A DNA stretch of 64,000 bases from Neltuma alba. Its lineage: Eukaryota > Streptophyta > Magnoliopsida > Fabales > Fabaceae. Of this stretch, positions 55,396 through 64,000 are shown piece by piece. The notes under the pieces were generated by a model. That model ran no database searches. It saw only the letters and a list, made by a program, of their open reading frames with translations, and was not told the DNA's origin. A program made the position numbers and the translations under genes. The stretch covers positions 211,322 through 275,321 of the forward strand of contig NW_021635454.1 of assembly GCF_004799145.2 (NCBI RefSeq), read 5' to 3'. Each line of letters starts with the position of its first letter. Position 1 is the stretch's first letter.

Positions 55396-58300
55396 GAAGA
55401 GCATTCAAAACAAGAAAAAGGAGAAGAGTCTGAGCTTACAACATCAAATGCTAAAATGCCAAATCAACATATTCTCTTTTAGAGCTCCGAGAGAAAACTC
55501 CCTGTCTCTGTACTTCATAGACAAAAACATATGTATTCATAAGATAGCGAGGAGAGTTTCCCAAACGTGCTTAAGATTCATCTATCACTTCTTTGAGAGA
55601 AGAAATATTCAATTTTCTTTATCATTATCAGATTATATCCTTACGGTGTGTAAGGGGGAGTATTTACCTCAGTAAGAGGTTGTTGTTGAATAGACTAGTC
55701 AGTCTAAGGATTGTAAGTGGCGACACAAGTGCCCGGATCAAACTTGTGGTTGTAGTGGTTCATAAGTACCTGTGTAAACTTGAGGGAGATAGTGGATTGA
55801 AAATCTCAGGGGGAGCCTGGGGATTGGACGTAGGTTAGTGAGGACCGAACCAGGATAAATCACAGTTTGCATCTTCTCTTCCCTTACCTCTTTATATTTC
55901 CATCTAAACTATTTTACTACTGTGATTATGTTTATGTCGATTCATTGTTTTTATATTCAGAATTTCTTATGAATTTCATTACATTGCGAAAAGGTTTTTA
56001 ATTTTAACTAACACCCAATTCACCCCCCTCTTGGGTGTTCAGCCATTCTTACATCTAATGGTTGGCCGAACTGAATAATAAAAGGGGAAGGGAGTTTTGT
56101 TCATCACACTTGCTAAGACACAACAACACAAGTTAGATCCTAGTGTTTGCAAGTGATTATAGTTGGTTTTGAAGCATTTTTCATGGTTATTTCCTTGAGT
56201 GTTATTTTTGGAGAAAGCAAGATCTGAACCCTAGGATATGTTTTTCAAAGTTTTGAGGCTTCTATTGTGTTCAAAATGAAAAATAGTGAAGGGTAAACCT
56301 AAAGAACGAGTGTTGGAAGCCATAGAAGCAAAGTTGCAATTTTTGAGTTTTAAACCCTAAGGGTTCGGCCAAGCTGAAACTGGAAGAGAAAAATTTATTT
56401 TATTAAATTCAAGTAGATATTTGGAATCTACATGAAAAATCATGTGAGGTTGAGTCAAGAGGGAATTTTTAGGGTTTATGGAAACCAACTCTAAAAATTC
56501 AAGAACAAGAATGGAAGCTTTAAGGGGCTTAGGAATTACTTGAGTTATGCTATTGATTTTATGAGGAATGGTTGATGATTCTTGCTACCCTTTTTATGGA
56601 TTTCTATGTTAGGGTTTGGCACTTGTGGAAGCAAGAAGGAACAACAAGAAAAACAAAAAGCATTGGATCAAGGTAGTGGGATCTAATAAGCCATTAATGT
56701 TAACTTTGCATTGTTATTTATGGCATGTATGCTTGCTATTATATGGTTGAACTATGATGTTGTGATATGGTTGCTCCTTGCATCTGTTGCCATGGCCTTA
56801 CATGTTGAGGTTGCCTATTTATAAAAGATTAGTTCTCCTATGATAGCTAATGTTGAAATGCTTTATAATGATGCACGTTAATGTTTAGTTGATTGATCTT
56901 GCTACTGGGATTTCTTAAAATCTCATCCCCTAAATATAATCTAATATTTTAGGGTCTAAAACTGCTATGAGCAAGCTGCAGATTAGAGACTAAAGTATGG
57001 TGTCTTGCCATAAAATTCGTGGACCCTTTTTGGTTATGTATATAGTAAGCTAACAGTGCTGTAAGCACACTGACACTTCCATGTTCATGTGACTTTTTGA
57101 TTATGCTCCCGAATGTGTTTAATCACGAAATTTGGTATGATTATAGATAACGTCCTGAGCTTCAGTTTGATAGCTAATGCATTAAAAATGGCCAAGTATA
57201 CGAATTTTAATGATTTTTCAAATTTAAAGGTCAGAATTTGGAAAAAAGGGTTTTTGGCAAATGGACAATGTTGCATTTCACAAAAACCTGACGCATTGTC
57301 ATAAGGAATTGGATCATGAGATTATTTTTCCTTAAAATAGGACTTAAATAGCTTTAAATATAATTTTTAACCATCCCATTTGGATTTTTGTGGAATAAGT
57401 TATGAATTTTTGACATTGGGCCAGAAAAACTGGATTTTTACCCGATGAACAGTAAAAATCCGAAATTTAGCGTTTTTAAGACAAAAAGTGAGCCTAAGAC
57501 CATCCAATATGGTCTAAAGTGGTTTTAAATGAAATCTAAGTGGATATAATAGTAAGGTGTGACAGAAAGGCTAAGAATTCCAGGAGTTGACGGAAAGAAA
57601 TGAGTAAGGCCTAAGAAGACAATACTGATATTTGTGATCAATTTTGGGGAATAATCAAACAAGTTATCAGCTGAGTGGAGATGACTTATTTTATTACTTA
57701 GTGTTGTGATCTAAAGTCACTTAGGATGGGAAAATGACTCGAGTCGAGAGAGATTCTAGGGTCATAGTGGATCCTAAAGAGGCTTATGGTAGAGCACAGT
57801 AGCTCCTGAGGTCATGGTAGACCAAGCCTAAAAGAAAGTGACTGAGCTGTAAGAGTAAGAGTACAGTACCTCTTTGGGAAGACGATAACTAGGGATGAGT
57901 TTAAGATACTAAAATCTTCTTCAGTGCTGGACTAATACAGAGAGAGTACCCTTGACTTGTTCCAGACACCTTTATTGTTGATTAGATTGAGCTCAATTCT
58001 ATTCTAGTCAATGAAAGAAAGAAAAGAGATATGCCCTTAAAGTAAAGAGGAATTACAGGGTATACCAAAAAGAATAGATAAAGGCAATATTAAAAAGAAC
58101 CCAAAATGCTATGGTATAATAAAATACCATGAAGACAAGCACACTGTCATGGTATTATTATGAAAGAATGAGCCTAAAGTATAGGAAGAATATGAGCAGT
58201 GGTGACAAATTGCTTAAAAGCAAAGGCCATACTCATGTAAGTAACATAAAAGTATAAAATGACAAGTCATGTAAGTATGGAGCCCAGGGTTGAAACCCGA

Positions 58301-58426
58301 AAACGAGGTATAATGAAAAGTTGAAGAGGTCAAAGTTAAGTATAAGTGTGGATATTCTCCTCAGTTAACCTCTTATTAAAAGGAACAATAGAGGTTTGAC
58401 CCGGAATTTCAAGGACGAAATTCTTT

Positions 58427-58443
58427 TGAGAGAGAGAGAGAAT
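58427..58443 (+). other. Polypurine tract of E4
   Basis: A GA-repeat purine tract follows AAGGACGAAATTCTTTT and ends directly before the TG of the 3' LTR at 58444 (the last two bases before it are AT). Confidence 0.8.
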
Positions 58444-60465
58444 TGTGACATCCCAACTTTTGGGCCTAGAAGTACCAGAAATAGCCTAAATTAGATAGGC
58501 TACTAGACCCTTTTTAACAAAGGTCCCAAAAATGAGAAAGGAAGTAAAAGCTGTAACACCTTATGTTTATACCAATTAACTTTCCTTGCGGAAGCATTTG
58601 GAATCACTTTTGAAGGCTACAATTGATGAAAAATCAAGTTTGAAAATTTTCATTTACGGGTTACTATTCATTGTCATCTTAAAATGTGACAAACTTCGAA
58701 AATTCGTAACTAATTGTAGAAAAATTGAAATTGAGTGATTCCAAGTTTTACAGAAAGCTCTTTGGATAAAATTTTGAGGAAAAATAGTTTCTGAACTGAT
58801 TGCCTTGAAATTCGAGCTGAATTTCCTTTGAAAAAGTTACTGTTCATTTGGTCATTTTCGGATTTTACTGTATTTTTGCCTAACTTTGGAAAGGCACAAC
58901 TTTCTGTCCGGTTATTGGAATCGGGCAAACTACCCCTCATTTTAAAGAGAAATATCATATCTCCTTGCTTGCCAAATCTTATGACCTAACTCACTCGTCT
59001 GATAGGTCAAACTGGAGCTACAAACTCACTGCTCCAGGACTTACGTTTTATCCCTTAACATCTCTTTAATTCTTTTTATTTTTTTGGCATACATAACATG
59101 GCCTTACTCTTTCCCATTCATGCTCATACACTTTCATTCATGTCATAAATATTATAATTAAATACATGGCATCATTGGCATCCATAACATAGTTCACAAA
59201 ATAGTAGAATTATAAATATATCAACAGTCTCATCCATTAACAAGAATAATTCTCCGCTTACTTCTCCCTGCTTCTCATGCCATTATTGCCCATCATTGAT
59301 TGACCTAAATGGTTGGTTAGGAAGGGGTGAGATTCGGGGGAATCTCAGTAGCAAACACTACCCATAAGCATGCAAGACATAATGCACATGCATGACATGT
59401 TATAACATTAACACATGAATGCCATGGAAAGTAAGCTAAAGCATTTCATGCTTCCATAACATATTGCTAAGGCAAAACATAACATAAACTTGCAAACATA
59501 ACTTTACAAACATTTCATCATAGCTTAGTCACATCATGGCAACACAATCACATCATGCAAGCATACATATCAAGCACACAGTATAGGTAAGTTCACTACC
59601 TTGTAACATGGCTTTCCCCTTGCTTTTCCTTTGGTTTCCTTGCCTTTCCAACCATGTGGACATTCCGTCAACATCACCAAACATCCTCTTGGATGTTCCA
59701 AAGGTCCTAAACATAGTCACATTGATCATACAAACCATTAGGACCACTAGATTACATAAAGTTCAAGACTAGCTTTCTTGAACCTCAACCCTTTCTCTTA
59801 GTCTTAGGGTTTTCTTTCCAACTTTTCTAACATAAATCTTATCATTTCCCATCCTTAAGATCCATTTCTTGTCAATTAGGACCACTTTAGATGGCCTTAG
59901 ATTCAAGAATACCAAATCTGGAAATTTTGCTTCGCGGGTACTGTTCACGCAGAATTTCCAGAATTTTTGCTCAACTTTGAAAATTCATAATTAATTCTAG
60001 AAAACTCCAAATTGAGTGCTTCCAAGTCTCACTGAAAGATCCTTAAGTTAACTTTAAATGAAAAATAGTTTCAGGGACCAGTTCTACGCCGAACAGTACC
60101 GGAACTGTACGGAACTCGAAACTCTTCCAAAAGTTCAACACTGTTTCCAGATTTCAAACCCTAACTTTGAAAAATCACCATAAATCGTACACATATCCAA
60201 ATGAAGTGTTCTACCTATGGATTTAAAGCTCACAGAGTGTACTTTAAGCATGCAAAATTTCAGAATCAGATACGCACAGTAACTAATCCGAAATAGGCAT
60301 AAAATCAGGTGCTATAACCACCACATACCGTGTTTTAGAGTTTGATCTGGCTTGGAACCACTTGGCCTTTCTTTCTCCCTCTTCTTTCTCTCTCTAGAAA
60401 CCATTTTGCAAGAGCTTCCCCATGGATTCCTTATGCTTGGACGAAATGGTAGGGAGGGGAGGGGG

Positions 60466-60473
60466 TATTTATA
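60466..60473 (-). promoter_or_regulatory. LTR TATA box (mosaic solo LTR)
   Basis: TATAAATA followed by CCCC on the minus strand, in the D-like segment. It matches 25467-25474 with the same downstream GAGAGAGAAAGA stretch. Confidence 0.72.
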
Positions 60474-61096
60474 GAAAAACAGACCGAATCTGGACCGTTG
60501 ATCTTAAAAATACGTGGCTCGATCTGGACTGTCCATTTTCTCTTTTGATCTTACGGTGACAAGTGTCCTATGACATCATGCTTACCTCATCACGATGACA
60601 TCATGCTTACATCATCAAGCCAGATGTCTTTATTCCGACCGCACACGTGTCTTGCATCCGACCGTACACGTGTCTTACATTTAGCCATACACGTAATATT
60701 TTCTTTTTCCCATCAACCGTACACTTGTCACTTTTATGTCCTTTCATCATTTATGGCATTAAAATAGGGAGAAAATAAATGGAAATTCGTGCAAAAATAT
60801 CTCCTTAATTATTTCTCCACCTATCAAGCCAATCTTGCACCATATCAGATACTTTTCGAGTCCTGACTTACCCTGTACCACCCGGACATGTTCTGACACT
60901 ATTTTCTCATCTTAACAAGTACATATATGGTGCCACCTTAGAGGAGCAGAGGGAAAAATAATTAGCTCTACTGACAAGCTACTTAACCTTACTGAGTCAT
61001 GCAGTAGAGATTTCGCTATAATGGGTAGACAAAAGATTGTCTAAAATATTCCCATATTGCGTTCTGATTTTTATGCTGTCCATAAATATCTTCTGG

Positions 61097-61215
61097 TGAC
61101 TCAGCATGATGACTCGTAGGTGTCATGATTACGCTTGATGACTCAGCATGATGACTCGTCGGTGTCATGATTACGCTTGATGACTCAGCATGCTGACTCA
61201 GCATCGTCATGATGG
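61097..61215 (-). repeat. 42-bp tandem repeats with TGACTCA motifs in mosaic LTR U3
   Basis: Units start at 61097, 61139 and 61181 (the third partial); the first two differ by one base. Each has TGACTCAGCATGATGACTCG. The third ends in ATGCTGACTCAGCAT (61190-61204), palindromic around its central base. They lie about 630 bp upstream of the TATA box in the LTR direction. The open frame at 61016-61210 (minus) only reflects this repeat (42 bp = 14 codons). Confidence 0.9.
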
Positions 61216-64000
61216 CTTTTAGATATTTTCTTTGGTTTTGTCTCCTATTTAGGGGACAAAATTATTTAATATTTGACTGGAGCATTTTCTTCAGTCCAGA
61301 GCTCCAAAAATTCATCCAAAAATATCATAAAATTCCTCCTATTCTAGAGAAAATCTGTGAATTTTCTCAGGTCATAACTCAACCTATAGCCCCACTTAAA
61401 AATCATTCTTTAAAATGCCTTTTTTTTGGCACAACTGGCTTTTAAGTATTCTTAAAGCCATTTTGCTTGTCTTCTAGGGATGAGACTAATTTTATAATTT
61501 TCTACAGTCTCTTAGATCATACATCCCCATTTTACCATAATTTTTTGAGGTTTCCTTATGACTCAAACAATTAAATCTACCTCTACATCTCAAATTGAGC
61601 CATAAACTTATAAATTCCTTTTAAGTTACCTCAGGGGTATTTTCATCATCTCTCTTCACAAAAGAGCCTTAGAATATTATTTCCCATTTTCTGGGATTTT
61701 CTTAGAATTTTCTAAGTACTTTCCATTTTTACCCCTGATGGCCGTAACTTTCAGAATTTACGGTTTTACCCCTGCTTAGGCTCAACCTCATAAAACCATC
61801 TCTTTGAGGCTTCTAACTTAACCTTTGGTCTGCATCTAACCTCTTTTCTCTTTCTGGGCCTTTGAGACTTTACTGGAGCCTCTAACTTTGATTACCCTTT
61901 AGCCCCTTAAAACATTCACTTTGCAGTTTAGTCCCTAAAACTGCTTTAACTTTCTTTCTCATCTTTAAGACCTCTACTAAAAAGGGGTCTGGTAGCCTAT
62001 CTCATTTAGGCTATTTCTGATACTTCTAGGTCCAAAAATCAGGATGTTACAAAAGCAGTTTCAGGGACTAAACTGTAAAGTAAAAGTTTACAGGGGCTAA
62101 AGAGTAATCAAAGTTAGAGACTCTAGTAAGGTCTCAAAGGCCTAGAAAGAGAAAAAAGGCTACATACAGGTCAAAGAGTAAGTTGGAAGCCTCAAAAGGT
62201 GGTTTTATGAGGTTGAGCCTAAGCAGAGATAAAATTGTAAATTCAGAAAGTTACAGCCATCAGGGGTATACAAAAATTTTAAGAAAATCCCAACAAAAGG
62301 GAAATAATATTCTAAGACTCTTTTGTAAAGAGAAATGATGAAAATACCCTAAGACAACTTAAATGGAATTTATAAGGTTATGGCCTATAAAAGGTATACT
62401 GTTTGAGGTAATTATTTAAAATAGCAAGACACCTAAAAAATATACACAAAAATGAGGTTAAATGGTTGAAAGGTTGTACTAATTTATAAAATTAGTCCCA
62501 TAATAAAAAAGGCTAGTGGAATGGTTTTAATAAAATATAAATCTGGTTATGCTGTTAAAAGGGCATTTTAGTAAATGACTTTATGCATGGCTTAAAGGAA
62601 GTGTTATGGCCTAATAAAATTCTAATACTTCGAACAACTTAGTTTTAGTTTTTCTAGAGTTAATTATGAATTTTCAAAATTGTGCAAAAATTTTGGAATT
62701 TTTGTGTGAACAGTACCCGTGAAGCAAAATTTTTAGATTTGATCTTCTTGAATCTAAGGCCATCTGAAGTAGTCCTAATTGATAAAAAATGGATCTTAAG
62801 GATGGGAAATGATGAGATTTATGTTAGAAAAGCTAGAAAGAAAACCCTAAAACTAAGAGGAAGGGTTGAAGTTTAAGAGACCTAGTCTTGAACATTATGT
62901 AATCTGTTGGTCCTAAGAGATTGTATGATCAATATGGCTATGTTTAGGACTTTAGAATATCCAAGAGATATTTGATTGATGTTGACCGAATGCCCTTATG
63001 GTTGGAAAGTCAATGGAGTCAAAAGAAAAGTAAGAGGAAAGCTTAAAGTCCAAGTAGTGAACTTACTCTTTATATGCTTGATGTGGTGTGCTTATGAGTT
63101 GGTTTGTTTTGTTGATGTTTGTATGATGTTGTGACATGATGATTATTGCTGGAAATGTTGTTTTTAATATTTTCCATGGCATGCATTTTTATACCAAGCA
63201 TAAAGCATGATGGCGTGTCACTAGTTAACTTAAGTTTATGGAAAACTACATACCATACACTAGCATTCATCTTGTGCATGTATGTGATAATGTTTACTAC
63301 TAAGATTCTCCCAAATCTCACCCCTCCCTAACCAACCATTTAGGTCAATCATCAATGGGCAATAATGGCATGAGAAGCAAGGGGAGAAAGTAGAGAATTA
63401 TTCATGTTAATGAATGAGATTGTTGATGAATGTGTAATTTCTCCTATTATGTAAAGTATATGTAGGGATGCCAAGGAGGTCATTATTTAATTATAATACT
63501 TATGGAATGTATGTAATGTATGAGAATAAATAGGAAAGAGTAATCCCTAGTTATATATGCGCCAAAGAAATAGAAAGAATTAAAGTAAAGAGTGGTTAAG
63601 GAATAAACATAGGTCCTGGGGTAGTGAGTTTGTAGCTCTAATTTGACCTATCAAATGAATGAGTTAAGCCATGATATTTGGAAAAATTATAGTACACATC
63701 CCAAGCTTTACAATGAGAGGTAGATCACCTCAATTGGATCTGTACACAAAGAGATATGAATTTTTAAATTTAAGGCACAGAATCTGAAAGTTCCAGATTT
63801 ACCAAATGAACAGTAATCTTTATTAATTGAACTGTACGAATTAGACAAAGATAAGTCCAATTGGATATTTTTTCCTTAAAGATCATTGAAATAGATTTTT
63901 ATAGAATTTAGAACACCTCAATACAATTTTTGTGGAATTAATATGAATTTTTGAAATTGGACTGTAATTGAAATTTAAACAGTAAATAGTAACCCGAGTA

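Larger units (their letters stand above)
51022..56053 (+). mobile_element. Outer Ty1/copia-type solo LTR, TSD TCTAA
   Basis: It starts TGTTAGATATGATTAG, ends ...CACCCCCCTCTTGGGTG...CATTCTTACA, and is flanked by TCTAA (51017-51021 and 56054-56058). The ends resemble SIRE-type copia LTRs. Without the inner insert it is about 3.02 kb. It contains an ATCGAT array (53463-55120), an AACGG cluster and TATA box (55308-55395). No primer-binding site, polypurine tract or coding domain is present. Frames 55448-55675 and 55593-55838 have no recognisable domain. Confidence 0.88.
49917..57564 (+). mobile_element. A-family solo LTR, TSD GAAAG, split by copia-type LTRs
   Basis: It starts TGTCACATC, ends GTAAGGTGTGACA, and is flanked by perfect GAAAG duplications (49912-49916 and 57565-57569). 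Without the copia-type insert it is about 2.61 kb. It carries the donor-like AAG|GTGAGT at 50938-50946 and the conserved hairpin AGACCATCCAATATGGTCT at 57497-57515. Confidence 0.93.
48141..58443 (+). other. Non-coding internal region of E4 (LARD-like), split by nested insertion
   Basis: The E4 internal DNA is 48141-49916 plus 57570-58443, about 2.65 kb in total. I find no gag, protease, polymerase or integrase motif and stops in all frames. The right part (57590-57990) matches the E1 filler at 7290-7700, including 35 identical bases. It ends in a purine tract of GA repeats (58427-58442) before the 3' LTR. Primer-binding site, polypurine tract and LTRs without coding sequence define a large retrotransposon derivative, which would need proteins from a related element. 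Confidence 0.75.
58552..62051 (-). mobile_element. Mosaic (B/D/C) solo LTR, TSD AAAGC
   Basis: On the plus strand it reads TGTAACACC ... GGATGTTACA and is flanked by perfect AAAGC duplications (58547-58551 and 62052-62056), 3500 bp. In its own minus-strand direction it is B-like to about 61240, D-like to 60329, B-like to about 58965 and C-like to the end. TATA box at 60473-60466 (minus). The donor-like site ACG|GTATGT falls exactly at the D-to-B switch (60329/60328). Confidence 0.88.
58444..64000 (+). mobile_element. E4 3' LTR (family B), split by mosaic solo LTR, runs off the window
   Basis: It starts TGTGACATCCCAACTTTTGG, is interrupted at 58552-62051, resumes at 62057 and runs to the window end, where AACAGTAAATAGTAACCCGAGTA equals 48004-48026 of the 5' LTR. 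About 100 bp of LTR remain outside. At about 62622 it skips the equivalent of 45888-46641 of the 5' LTR, a deletion of about 750 bp that removes the TATA box and leader start. Confidence 0.88.

Noticed and set aside
55448..55838. Two open frames downstream of the outer copia-type TATA box as a small protein gene
   Set aside because: They lie in R-U5 of a solo LTR, overlap each other in different frames and show no recognisable domain.
61016..61210. Protein with repeated HAESSSVIMTPTSH units
   Set aside because: The unit is just the 42-bp DNA repeat, which happens to be a multiple of three, in a non-coding LTR U3.

Overview
The window is heterochromatin-like repeat DNA from a flowering plant, probably a eudicot. 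I found no host gene, tRNA, rRNA or CRISPR array. Almost every base can be assigned to LTR retrotransposons stacked inside one another, and all their protein remnants carry stop codons or frameshifts. The plant assignment rests on Ty3/gypsy chromovirus (Tekay/Del-like) gag and integrase, Athila-like gag, protease and reverse transcriptase, SIRE-type Ty1/copia LTR ends, and initiator-Met and degenerate tRNA-Asp-type primer-binding sites. I cannot name the species.

Four chromovirus-type LTR families recur. I call them A (about 2.6 kb), B (about 2.9 kb), C (about 3.2 kb) and D (up to 3.5 kb). All begin TGTnACAyC and end GRTGTnACA. Layout from the left: 1-1483 is the end of a B LTR. Element E1 (1484 to about 14821, +) is a Tekay-type element with two A LTRs, an unknown ORF, gag, a protease scrap, a long filler and an integrase/chromodomain end; a C solo LTR sits in its 3' LTR. 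An Athila-type element on the minus strand (about 14822-23952) follows, split by an A solo LTR. Next come a truncated D LTR (23953-25915) and a second minus-strand Athila gag-protease fragment (25916-27640). A plus-strand Athila-type element (27641-38636) has a 5' LTR containing a C solo LTR that itself contains a B solo LTR; its gag-pol is gone but a 282-codon ORF and the 3' LTR remain. E3 (39271-42897, -) is an A LTR plus integrase, cut by an Athila fragment (42898 to about 45404, -).

Element E4 (about 45405 to beyond 64000, +) has B LTRs around about 2.7 kb of non-coding internal DNA, so it looks like a large retrotransposon derivative (LARD). Inside it is an A solo LTR (49917-57564), inside that a copia-type solo LTR (51022-56053), and inside that a second copia-type solo LTR (51259-53261): four levels, three of them with target-site duplications (TSDs). 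The E4 3' LTR contains a mosaic solo LTR (58552-62051).

The most unusual signals are regulatory. The two copia-type LTRs carry dense ATCGAT arrays with a fixed 12-bp pairing, followed by clusters of AACGG (the core of the plant mitosis-specific MSA element) just upstream of TATA boxes. The D-type LTRs carry 42-bp tandem repeats of TGACTCA-type bZIP motifs in U3. All chromovirus LTR families share a splice-donor-like AAG|GT site downstream of the TATA box, and one LTR is a recombinant whose breakpoint falls on that site. Counts and alignments were made by eye.
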